Positions 10,738 through 20,010 of a stretch of 23,787 bases of DNA are shown in pieces. Below the pieces are notes generated by a model. That model was given only the letters and a program-made list of their open reading frames with translations. It did not search any database and was not told the origin of the DNA. Position 1 is the stretch's first letter, and the number at the start of each line of letters is the position of its first letter. The stretch is taken from NCBI GenBank assembly GCA_003550305.1, contig QKYT01000012.1:406154-429940 (forward strand), given 5' to 3'. This DNA comes from Glomus cerebriforme (Eukaryota; Glomeromycota; Glomeromycetes; Glomerales; Glomeraceae). Position numbers and translations under genes: made by a program.

Positions 10738-11814
10738 ATACAGGAGGTTTTGGCTTAAGTCAAAACTCAGATTCGAATAGTTTATTATTAAATTTTGAAA
10801 ATTCTGATACAGAAAGTGAATATCTGATTACAATTTACAAGAATTATTTCAAGAAAATATAATATTGAATATGACAACCAAAGCACAATTTAAAAGAATT
10901 ATAGAAAGAGTAATAGGATTAGCTGATGGAGCATTAAATAATGTTTTAGGACCAGAAGAAACTATAGCGGATAGAATTGCAAATGCAGAATGAAACTGGA
11001 ATAATAAATATGCCAATTTTTAGTGAAAAAGAAGATGATGATGTTAATGACTGGATAAAACAGTTTGAGATAACATTTACGGCAATAGGAAAAGCAGCAG
11101 GAGTTAATGGTATGAAATAAGCAGCATATGCAGCAGAAAGGTGTAGCATTACAATGGTATAATGAAATGAAAGAAACGAATGCGAGTAACTTAGTAAATT
11201 GGGCAGATGTAAATAATGATAATGACTTAAAACATAGGATTAAAGGAAGATTTATCAGAAAAGATGTTAGAAGAAGGAAGATGTTAGAATTAACAAGAAT
11301 AAAACAAGGAGTAAATGAAAGTATTAAAGAATATACCAGGAGATTTAGAGCAGTATTAAGAATAGTAACTAGAGGTCATGTATTAGATGATTTGTATTAA
11401 GTAAATTATTATATTTAAGGATTAGAACCTGTGTTGGGATACTAAGTTAGGAGGATAAATCTAGCAAATTTAAATAATACGATTAATAAAGCAAGGAAAG
11501 AAGAAGAAGCTAAAGATGAATTATTGATGAAAACAATGGGGTTAAATATGGAACAAAAAGGACAGAAAAGAAATATGAAAGAAATTTTGAAAGAAAAAAC
11601 AAATAAATATAAGAAAATAAACCCAATCGCTAAAGAATTACAGAATAAAGAAGTTAAAAATATGAAATAAATAATTTGATTAATAGAATGAAAAGAATGA
11701 AAGCATATATGATGAGAAGGAATGAAAATGGTAGGAGACCAATGAGAAATAATAATGGAAATAATGTTGATTGGAGTAAAGTGACCTGTTTTAGATGTGG
11801 AAAATGAGGATATA
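10738..11814 (+). pseudogene. Gag (capsid region), 5' part, broken
   Basis: An ATG at 10871 opens MTTKAQFKRIIERV. Frame changes near 10988 and 11125 link this to FSEKEDDDVNDWIKQFEI and then to GVALQWYNEM, followed by IKGRFIRKDVRRRKMLEL and ESIKEYTRRFRAVLRIV (11128-11400). The order of a W..F motif, a LQWYNEM motif and an EYTRRFR motif is that of the Ty3-type retrotransposon Gag capsid domain. TAA stops at about 11398, 11416 and 11452 sit at positions that read naturally as Gln. The piece ends inside a zinc knuckle (C 11787, C 11796), which the nested element at 11815 cuts. Confidence 0.72.
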
Positions 11815-12821
11815 CAATCGATCGTCTCCCCATATAATCACCTCCTTACTTTATAGTCACAATTCCCTTTAATCACATCATTTGTCAGTCCCGATCTTAT
11901 TATATATAAAAATCCTCCTTTATAGTTACAAATGCCCTATAATTACTATCACACCAAATTGCTATTCCAATTAAATAGTAGTCATATAAAAAATTCCTTC
12001 TTTATAATCACCAGCCAATTATACTAATATGAACTTATAAAAAATACCTTAAATTAAGTAATTAGAGCTCCGAACGATTCCAATTTTCAGTTCTTTTCTG
12101 ATTGGTCAGAANNNAAAAACATTAATAATTCGTCATCCTGTGATCATAGGAGGACGAAACATAGCTTGTTGGAATCGTCTCATCGAGACGCATCTAATGG
12201 TAGTAAAACCGCATCTCTAGTACTGATAGATAAGATTTTAGTTTTTCATTTTTTTGAAAAATTAGATTTTCATCTATCAATGCTAGAGATGCGGTTTTAC
12301 TATCATTAGATGCGTCTCAATGAGACGATTCCAACAAGCTATATTTCGTCTATTTATGATCACAGAATGATGAATTATTAATATTTTTGATTCTGACCAA
12401 TTAGAAAAGAACTGAACCGGACTGTTTGGAGCTTTACAAGTAATACAAATTATAAAAATCCTTTAAATAAAGTAATACTAACGCATAACTATTTATTCAT
12501 ATAATACAAAAAATTATTTTAATATATAATAAATTTCCTATAATATAAAATTCCTATCTTTTTATTATTTTTTTTTGTTAAAATGTAAATTTTTTTCTAA
12601 AAAAAAATTTTGTAATTTTAAATAATTACCATTATTAATATTAGTAATATTCTTTACATTTTGTATTGGAAAGTTTTTTTACAAAAAAAAAATTATAATC
12701 ACATTAATATTAAATTTCATATACATGTGATTATAAAACAAAAATCTTGCTATAAGCACACTCCTTTATAATCACAGCATTTACTGGTCCCGAGAGGTGT
12801 GATTATAAAGGAGGTTGACTG
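11815..12821. mobile_element. Nested pogo-like non-autonomous element splitting gag
   Basis: It starts CAATCGATCG and ends GGTTGACTG; the ends are imperfect inverted repeats, and the outer TA dinucleotides (11813-11814 and 12822-12823) form the target duplication. The right end holds its own hairpin: CTCCTTTATAATCACA (12761-12776) against its exact complement at 12798-12813. There is no transposase. Removing it, with one TA, rejoins the gag zinc knuckle apart from a single-base frame change. The element therefore entered an already existing retrotransposon copy. A separate foldback (12066-12433) lies inside it. Confidence 0.85.
12066..12433. mobile_element. 368-bp foldback element nested inside the pogo-like element
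   Basis: The left arm (12066-12248) and right arm (12255-12433) are inverted copies of about 180 bp, differing by scattered substitutions and small indels, with a 6-nt T loop. The outer ends are AGCTCC/GGAGCT. AAGTAAT on both sides (12056-12062 and 12438-12444) may be a 7-bp target duplication, but the A/T-rich flanks are also similar over a longer stretch, so this is uncertain. There is no coding capacity. Three unknown bases (12112-12114) sit in the left arm. The structure would fold into a very long hairpin RNA if transcribed. Confidence 0.85.
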
Positions 12822-12823
12822 TA

Positions 12824-13380
12824 TATTGAAAATTTGTAGAAAAAATCAAGGAAGAAGAAATAAAAAAAGTAACTAAGTTAATTTTCTTGATGAAGAGATA
12901 ACATAAATACAACAAATATGAAAATAATGAATATGATGCTTATGAAATGGAGAATGAAGAGTATAGCGAAGGGAACAATATGTATCCAGCAGCATCTAGG
13001 AGAAGTGAAAGAAATAAGGATAAGGTTATGAATGATGAAAGAGAGAGAAGAAGAAAGATACAATGGCAACAATAATAACAGAAAGCTCAAAGTGAAAGGA
13101 AAGAATTTACACCAAAACAATTATAAAAAGCAAAAGAAATTAGGAGAAGAAATAATTTATGTCAAAATTGTGGTTAATATGAGTATTTTACTAATAAATG
13201 TACGAATGAGAAAGTAAGGGTAAATCGTAGAGTACCAAATACTAAGGAATTTGACCCAGTTGAAGAATTAAGAAACTCACAAATTCCCATGACATGGGAA
13301 CAACTTATAAATAAAAAACCTAATATAGCAAAGAAATTAAGGAATGGTTTAAAATATTAACTATACTTGGGACTCGGAAG
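12824..13380 (+). pseudogene. Gag (nucleocapsid region), 3' part, broken
   Basis: This resumes the zinc knuckle cut at 11814; the last Cys codon is near 12835. Lys/Arg/Asn-rich sequence follows, then a second knuckle at 13160-13201: CQNCG, a TAA stop, YEYFTNKC. Its spacing is C-X2-C-X4-Y-X4-C, again with Tyr in place of His and a stop where Gln is likely. Further on the frame reads EFDPVEELRNSQIPMTWEQL, a linker between nucleocapsid and protease. CCHC knuckles bind the element RNA during packaging (family knowledge). Several stops make it non-functional. Confidence 0.65.
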
Positions 13381-13844
13381 AAGTAAATATTAATCAGGAA
13401 AGGAGATCACAAGTAACAAGATGTAATGTAATTATTAAAGGAAAAATGATAAGAGTATTAGTAGATACAGAAGCAGGATCTTCAGCAATATCTAATATAT
13501 TAAGAAAGAAATTAAATATACCAATAACTAAGAAAAGTAATGTTATATTAATAATAGCAGATGATAAAAGTATAGCATTATTAGGAATAGCAGAAATAGA
13601 AATAGAAATTTATGAAGATTTAGGAATAGTGTTAGAAGTTGAGGTAATCAATTCAAAACAAAAAGATTTAATATTAGGAACTAATTTGTTAAAAGATAAA
13701 ATAATAGATATGAAAGAAAGAATGTTAACCATAAAGTTAGACAATGAGACTTATGAAATACCAATTGACTATAAAGGGAGAAAAGGCGTTATTTTTGAAG
13801 AATCTGAAAATGAGACTAAATCAGTAAATCTGATACAAATATAA
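13381..13844 (+). pseudogene. Retroviral-type aspartic protease domain, active site mutated
   Basis: The open frame 13446-13844 (132 codons) begins inside the domain; the in-frame lead-in from about 13390 reads NQERRSQVTRCNVIIKGK. VLVDTEAGSSAI carries the catalytic Asp at 13464-13466, but the expected D-T/S-G is D-T-E: the Gly codon GGA has become GAA (13470-13472). The second signature ILGTNLL near 13674 is the usual ILG-type flap/loop motif. The family cuts the Gag-Pol polyprotein. Loss of the active-site Gly should inactivate it. The open frame carries on about 40 residues past the domain. Confidence 0.8.
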
Positions 13845-13968
13845 AAAAAGGAAGTGATAGTATTAGTAATTTCAGTGAAAAATCAGAAAATGAATATAAG
13901 AATACAGAAAAAGAAGAATTATTTTTCTTTGTGAAAAATACTAAAATGAAAAGAAAAAGTGAAGCAAA

Positions 13969-14837
13969 ATGAATAGTCTTGATCTGAAAGAGGGAGAGAT
14001 GATAAAGATGCCAAAAGAAAGTAAAGAAGAAAAATTTGAAAAGAAAACATATTTAGGAGAAATAAGTAATGAAAGGAAAGAAATGTTTAAAGAATTAATA
14101 AAAGAATATGAAGATATATTTGAATATGATAAGGAAAAGTTGGGAAGAGTTAATAAAATTAAACATAAAATTGAAATCAATGAAAATCAAGGACCAATAG
14201 TATAAAAGAGATATAGAGAAACTGATGAAAAAGAAAAATTTATAAAGAAGGAAATTGATCAGTTATTAAAGATAGGTAAAATAAAGAAATCATGGAATCC
14301 ATAAGTATCTCTAGTAATATTAGCAGGAAAAAAAAGTAAAAATTATAGGTTTTATATTGATTATAGGAAGTTAAATAATGTGTCTAAGTCAGATATGTAC
14401 TCATTACTGAGAATTGATAAATTATTAAAAAAATTCAGAAAAGGAAATTGGTTCACAAGTTTGGACTTAGTAGCAGGATATCATCAAGTAAAAATGACAA
14501 AAGAAAATAAAGAGAAAATAGCATTTATATGTTCATAAGGATTATATGAATATAATGTTATACCATTTGGATTAAAAAATACACCAGGAACATTTCAGAG
14601 ATTGATGGATGAAATATTAGAAGAATATATTGGAGAATTTGTTACAGTGTATTTAGATGATATAATAATTTATTCAAAAGATTTTAAAGAACACTTAAAG
14701 CATGTTGATAAAGTATTGAACAAATTGAGAGAAAATAATATGATCGCAAAATTAAAGAAATGTCAATTTGGATTAAGAAATATAAACTTCTTAGGATATA
14801 TAGTAAGAAAAGATAGGTTACAACCAGATGAAAAGTG
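13969..14837 (+). pseudogene. Reverse transcriptase domain, interrupted by stops
   Basis: One frame runs from 13969 to 14837 with TAA stops at 14203, 14302 and 14536. The reading includes YRFYIDYRKLNN, FTSLDLVAGYHQVKM (first catalytic Asp), YEYNVIPFGLKNTPGTFQRL, and YLDDIIIYSK at 14650-14679 with both catalytic Asp residues intact. FLGYIV, the thumb-side motif, follows near 14791. This is the standard Ty3-type RT fold order. The frame breaks at 14835, where about 15 residues usually found before LRSFLGL are missing, so a small deletion lies there. Confidence 0.92.
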
Positions 14838-15400
14838 AGATTATTTTTAGGATTATGTTCATATTATAAAAGATTTATAAAAGATTTTTCAAAAATAGCA
14901 AAATCTTTATATAATTTAACAAAAAAGAACAAAAAATTTGAATGGAAAGAAGAACAACAGGAAGCATTTGATATATTGAGAATAAAATTAACAGAAAAGC
15001 CAATTTTAATATATCTAAATTTTGACAAGGAATTCATATTGATAACTGATGAATCAAAAATAGGATTGGAAGCAGTATTAGTTCAAATAAATGAAGAAAA
15101 TAAAGAAGTTATGATAGCATATGCAAGCAGAAGNACAGTTGGAGTAGAAAAGAAATATCTACTAACAGAATTAGAATATCTAGTGGTATTTTGAAAAATA
15201 AAACATTTTCAGAAGTATTTAGTAGGAAGAAAATTTATAGTAATAACAGATTATGCAGCATTAAAAGGATTAACAGATGGAAAGGAACAAACAGAAAGAA
15301 AAGCAAGATGGGTAATGAAATTGCAACAGTTTGATTTTGAAATAGTTCATAGAAGTGAAAAGAAGATTAAGAATGCAGATGAATTATCAAGATTACAATT
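14835..15400 (+). pseudogene. RNase H domain of pol
   Basis: The frame opens with RLFLGLCSYYKRFIKDFSKI, the RT connection, then FILITDESKIGLEAVLVQ (catalytic Asp near 15048), YASR, LTELEYLVVF (catalytic Glu), a TGA at 15192 where Trp is usual, then IKHFQKYLVGRKFIVITDYAAL (third Asp near 15250) and NADELSRLQF. All acidic catalytic residues are retained. GLEAVL has Glu where Gly is usual, a G-to-A change. One undetermined base lies at 15134. RNase H removes the RNA template during reverse transcription. The same frame continues into the kinase-like domain. Confidence 0.88.
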
Positions 15401-15629
15401 TGAAGAAAAAATTATAAAAAGGAACCTTGAAGACTCAGATCAGGAAATAAATAAAATGAATTATAATAAAGAAAAGAAATTAAAGTATGTCAAATCAAGA
15501 AATAAATGGTTTGATGCTAAGAGATTTAAAGAAAAATGGGATGATGTGAAGTATTTTAATGATAGGAAAGCAATATTATTAAATTTGGAAGACAAACCAG
15601 AAAAAGAATTATTAAAGAAATTAGGAAGA

Positions 15630-16280
15630 GAAAATAAACTACAGGTTGTTATTATTGATAGAGTAGATGGTGTAGAAAAATTTACTGTAGTAGAAAATAT
15701 AATTAAATGATTGGAAGGGAAAGACAAGTCAAAAGTAGTATTTAATAAGTTTAAGAAAAGAAGAGATGATGATAAGAGATTTGAAAAACCCTCAAAGGAA
15801 TATGAATGATTTGTTTAGAAAATAAGTTGTGGAAGAAATTAATAAGAAGTTAATTGAATTTACAGATGAAGATATAATAATATTAGATAAGTCACCATAT
15901 TGTGAATATTTTTATCAAAAGACTAAAAGTTTTGATAGAGGATATATTAGTTCATATGGAAATCATAAGATGGAAAAAGAAATATTTAAATATAAAGATA
16001 TTATAGATAATGCAATAGTAATTTTCTTAAAGAATAAGAAATGTTGAAATAATTATATAGGAAGAGAAATTAAGAAAAGTAATGAAGGACATAAAGCATC
16101 TTACAAAACATTGAATGAAGAAAAATACAGAGATATGATTAAAATGTTTAAAGAGCATCAAAATGTTTATGAGAATGAAGAAAAATATAGAAAAGTAGGA
16201 GTTAAAAATGATAATAAAAGTTGACAAAAGGTATATAAATAAGTCAAAGGATTGTTAGAAGAGCAAAATGACTATTGAAA
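15630..16280 (+). pseudogene. P-loop thymidylate/deoxynucleoside kinase-like domain inside pol
   Basis: The RNase H frame runs on through a linker of about 90 residues to VVIIDRVDGVEKFTVV. This is a degraded Walker A of the GxDGxGK[ST]T type at 15660-15686, with Lys (15678-15680) kept; the three departures (R, E and F for expected G, G and S/T) each fit one G-to-A or C-to-T change. A TGA (15708) follows at a likely Trp, then a 1-base insertion near 15810. From 15829 the frame gives IIILDKSPYCEYFYQK (DKSPY at 15886-15900, DR-motif-like), FDRGYISSYGNHKMEKEIF, DNAIVIFL, a basic segment, LNEEKYRDMIKMFKEHQNVYEN and NDNKS near 16215. The order and length of about 210 residues match dTMP/deoxynucleoside kinases. 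These phosphorylate nucleotides for DNA synthesis, which would suit a reverse-transcribing element. The substrate is unknown. Confidence 0.65.
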
Positions 16281-16406
16281 ATATTGGATTGGAAATATAT
16301 GTGTTTATTATACGTGAGAATATAAGTTATTATTGTATATTATTTGAAGAAAAAAGATTAAGATTTATTTTACTGTTTGAATCAGAAATAGAAGAGTTGT
16401 TAAGTA

Positions 16407-17572
16407 ATGAATGAGAATGAATACAATAGAATATATGAGAATATAGAAAAAGAGGATAAGTACGTTATTAAGGATGGATTATTATATAGAAATAAAGAGA
16501 ATAAATTGTTAAAAATCATAAGAAAATATGAGTTTGAAGGATTAATATACATTGCATATGATCATGAACTATCAGGACATTTTGGAATTGAAGCAACATA
16601 TGAAAAGATTAAGGATAACTATTATTGAAAAGGGATGAAACAAAATGTAGAAATATATGTTAAATCATGTAATAATTGTCAAAGAAGAGGAAAACCAATT
16701 GGAAAACATGAATTAAATATAATTAAAGTTAAGGACCTATTTTACCAGATTGGAATTGATGTTGTAGGACCATTACCAATAACAAAAAGAAATAATAGAT
16801 ACATCATTATGGCAATGGATTATTTTACTAAATGGCTGAAAGCTAAAGCATTAGAAATAGCTGATGCTAAGAAAATTGCAAGGTTTATTTATAAGGATAT
16901 AATATGTAAATATGGATATCTAAAGAAAATATTAAGTGATAGAGGAAATTATTTTAATAATAATTTAGTAAAATCATTAATGGAGGAATTTCAGGTTAAA
17001 CATAATTTTTTGACACCTTACCATCCGAAAACAAATGGATTAATTGAAAGATTTAATAAAACATTATGTGAATTACTAGCAAAGTTAAATAATGTTGAAG
17101 ATTAAGATTTAAAAGTACTAGGAGTTTTATTCGCATATCAAACTAAAAAGAATGATTTAACAAAAATAGAATCAGGATATTTAATGTATGGAAGATAAAG
17201 AAATCACTGTAACAGATAGAATCAATAGATTAATTGAAAAATTACCAAAAATTAGAAACTAAGCCAGAAAAAATATCAGAAAATCTCAAGATAAACAGAA
17301 GTTATATCATGATAAGAAGAATAAGTTAAAGAAGAAATTTCAGATAGGAGATAAAGTATTATACTATGATGTAGCAAAGGAAAAACAATGGTCTGGAAAA
17401 CTGGAACTTTAAAAAAAAATGGAAGGGACCTTATTATATACATGAAATAATCTCTAAAGGATCATATAAAATTAAGACTATAGAAGGAAGGATATTGAAA
17501 ATACCAGTAAATGGAGAATTGTTGAAAGAATATATAAATAGATCGAATTTTGAGGTTATAATCAGAATTTGA
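16407..17572 (+). pseudogene. Integrase: HHCC zinc domain, DDE core and GPY C-terminus
   Basis: The N-terminal zinc site is HELSGHFG paired with CNNCQ (near 16567-16680), with a TGA at 16626 where YYW is expected. The core keeps all three acidic residues: IGIDVVGPLP (D near 16756), ILSDRGNYF (D near 16939) and GLIERFNKTL (E near 17047). A TAA at 17103 sits at a likely Trp. After a frame change near 17200 come KKKFQIGDKVLYYD and, past another shift near 17410, KWKGPYYIHEI, the GPY/F module, then PVNGELLKEYINRSNFE to a TGA at 17570. It inserts cDNA into the host genome (family knowledge). The catalytic core is intact but the gene is broken. Confidence 0.9.
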
Positions 17573-17586
17573 GAGAACTCAAATTT

Positions 17587-17603
17587 TAAAGTGGGAGAAA
17601 AGC
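17587..17603 (+). promoter_or_regulatory. Polypurine tract before the 3' LTR
   Basis: TAAAGTGGGAGAAAAGC lies directly before TGTAACC, the LTR start. A purine run here primes plus-strand DNA synthesis in LTR elements. A short hairpin, AATTTGAG/CTCAAATT, precedes it at about 17567-17586. Confidence 0.7.
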
Positions 17604-17979
17604 TGTAACCAAAGATACCAGATAAATTACATAAAGATTACTGTTAGTTAAAGTATTTATAGTATGAGAATTAATGTTATTAGATAGTTTAGTTATATTT
17701 AAATAGTTTATAGTTTAGTTTATTAATACGTGATTAGCATATGACCCAACACATGATTATAATATTGTAGAACATTAAAGAAAAGTAAGAATAATTTGTA
17801 GATCACATAGTTTAGTAAAACATTAAATTGTATAAAAAGACTGGATTTTGACTTTAGTTAACCAGCTTTTGAGCTCAATAAAAAATATTAATTATTAAAA
17901 GTTATTTTGAATATGCTTATGGTTTTATGAGAATTAATTGATATAATAAATTCAAAAGTAAAGTATGGAAAATTATCAC
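17604..17979 (+). repeat. 3' LTR of the Ty3-type element
   Basis: It begins TGTAACC right after the polypurine tract. Inside are TATAAAAAG (17831-17839) and, about 45 bp on, AATAAA (17877-17882), the expected U3-R order of core promoter and poly(A) signal. The right end is uncertain: I place it at TTATCACA (about 17979) because TGT...ACA would be a proper LTR pair. No matching 5' copy was seen in the window, so age cannot be read from LTR divergence. Confidence 0.6.
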
Positions 17980-18114
17980 AGTTTAATTATTTAATGTAAA
18001 GTTATTTAACGTAAAGAAAACTATCGAAGTTTGAAAGTTAAATTTAAAGATATGAAAGAAAGAAGGAGTTATAAATTTAAACCAAGTATAAATAAATAAA
18101 AGTGTTAATTTTAG
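17980..18114. other. Short spacer between retrotransposon and MULE
   Basis: A/T-rich sequence with a near-duplicate ATTTAATGTAAAG/ATTTAACGTAAAG at 17988-18018. No gene is seen. It ends three bases before the stop region of the MULE frame on the other strand. Confidence 0.4.
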
Positions 18115-18747
18115 TCAGAACATGTGGCAGGTGTTCGTAACACTAGCATTACTATAAACATTATTTTTTTCATTATACATTTTCTTATTAGGACATTTAG
18201 GAGCATAATGTTCTGATTTGTGACACAAACTGCACCTACGCTTACCTACATTATTTTTCTTATTACTAACATTAACTTGTTGCTTCCTACTAGTAGCTAC
18301 TTTAGTTTTTTCTTCATTAAAAGCTTTTAGATATTTTATAGGTGGCTTAATTTTATCATAATGTACTAATGGATCTTTAATATCATCAGCATCATAAATG
18401 TATCCATCAGTCAAATTTATAACATTATCTGAAGTTTGATGCTCTTCAGTAACAATTAATTGAGTATTTTCACATTGTTTTTCCTTGTTAGCAATATAAG
18501 ATAAGATTAGTTTGTCTAGATTTTTTTGATTATTTTCTTTTATTGAATAATTTAATGCTTTCTTAAAATGACCCATAATTTGACCATATTTAATCTTTTT
18601 TTGTATATGATAGTAAACCTGAACTTCTTGAATATTGTTATAATGTTTAGGAATGAATAAATTCTTGTGCATTATCATTTTGAGACTTATGGGTATATGC
18701 ATTAATAAAGTACTCATTATATATAAAATCAATATTTTTCCATGCAT
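18115..18747 (-). pseudogene. Open C-terminal part of the MULE transposase with CCHC knuckle
   Basis: This is the longest open frame in the window (210 codons). It reads FIPKHYNNIQEVQVYYHIQKK, GHFKKALNYS, EEHQTSDNVINLTDGYIYDADDIKDP, a basic linker, then CSLCHKSEHYAPKCPN with intact C-X2-C-X4-H-X4-C. Its ATG at 18747 is internal to the transposase, not a separate gene start: upstream, the same protein continues as a broken frame through the SWIM-like motif. The knuckle may help bind nucleic acid. The stop is 3 bp past MF at 18115. Confidence 0.75.
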
Positions 18748-19217
18748 TATTTTGTAACTATCTTGCTAGCATTAGCATAACATAAAATATTATATTCTGA
18801 TTTTCAACACTTAGTTTAAAGTAATGCTAACAAATAATCCTATAAAAAACTAATAACAAATAGGTACACAAATGGGTACCATCATTAAGCATAATAATAT
18901 GTTAATACGACTTTGTTGTCATATAAGAAACAATTCGCCAAATCTTCCTAATTGAATTTCTTGGTATTGAATTTAATAATGCTTTTAAATATACTTGTCA
19001 TAGTTGTAATAATCCTTATTGTTATTAATAACTTCATCCTCATTTGTCATATCTAAATCCCAAAATAAAGAAGTATTAAATAATGCAATAATCAATTCCA
19101 ATTCAATAGTATTAAGTTCTTACCATCTGATCTTTATTTTTTTATTTAAATTCTCTTAATACTAAAAAAAGAATAAAAATTCATTAATAAAATTTCATAT
19201 AATTCTAACTTTTAATT

Positions 19218-20010
19218 ATAATCATAATCCTAATTTCTAACTCCATTCTAATTCTAATTCTAATCCCTAATTCTGATCCTAACTCTAATTCTAATCCCTA
19301 ATCCTGATCCAAATTCTAATTCTAATCCTTAATCTCTAATTCTAATTTCTAATCCTAATTCTAACTCTAACCTTAATTCCTAATCCTGATACTAATTCTA
19401 ATTCTAATTTCTAATCCTAACCCTAACTCTAATCCTTGATCCTAATTCTAACCCATCCTTGATCCTAATTCTAACCCTAACTCTAATTCTTAATCCTAAT
19501 TCTAACCCATCCTTGATCCTAATCCTAACTCTAACTCTAATTCTTGATCCTAATCCTAACCCTAATTCTAATCCTTGATCCTAATCCTAACCTTAATTCT
19601 AATTCTTGATCCTAATCCTAACTCTAATTCTAATTCTTGATCCTAATCCTAACCCTAACTCTAATCCTTGATCCTAATTCTAACCCTAACTCTAATCCTT
19701 GATCCTAATCCTAACTCTAATTCTAATTCTTAATTCTAATTCTAACTCTAAACTCTAATCCTTGATCCTAATCCTAACCCTAACTCTAATCCTTAATTCT
19801 AATCTTAACCCTAACTCTAATCCTTGATCCTAATCCTAACCCTAACTCTAATCCTTGATTCTAATCTTAACCCTAACTCTAATCCTTGATCCTAATCCTA
19901 ATCCTAACTCTAATTCTTGATTCTAATCCTAACTCTAACTCTAATCCTTGATCCTAATCCTAACCTTAACTCTAATCCTTGATCCTAATCCCAATTTTAA
20001 CTCTAATATC
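19218..20010. repeat. Telomere-like minisatellite
   Basis: About 790 bp consist of CYTAAY hexamers, mostly CCTAAT, CCTAAC, TCTAAT and TTCTAA variants. In the better half (from about 19400) they form a higher-order unit of about 31 bp: CCTAAT, CCTAAC, CCTAAC, TCTAAT, CCTTGAT. CCCTAA is the C-strand of the common fungal telomere repeat TTAGGG, so this looks like degenerate telomere-type DNA, with the G-rich strand on minus. A short second patch (20208-20300) follows a duplicated MULE segment. Open frames here are artefacts. Confidence 0.9.

Larger units (their letters stand above)
9297..17979 (+). mobile_element. Decayed Ty3-type LTR retrotransposon with extra kinase-like domain
   Basis: The domains run in the order Cys-rich N-terminal part, gag with CCHC knuckles, protease, RT, RNase H, P-loop kinase-like domain, integrase (HHCC, DDE, GPY end), polypurine tract and 3' LTR. 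RT-RNase H before integrase is the Ty3/metavirus order. At least a dozen in-frame stops and several frameshifts disable it, and a nested DNA transposon splits gag. The plus strand is strongly purine-rich and C-poor. The left boundary is uncertain because no 5' LTR matching the 3' one is visible. The domains after 12821 are continuous with those before 11815 once the nested element is set aside. Confidence 0.88.

Noticed and set aside
9838..17572. Reassigned genetic code (TAA/TAG as Gln, TGA as Trp) explaining the in-frame stops
   Set aside because: The adjacent host genes stop at TAG and TGA and use TGG for Trp, the element also keeps normal CAA and TGG codons, and it has frameshifts and active-site losses. 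Mutation explains all of these.
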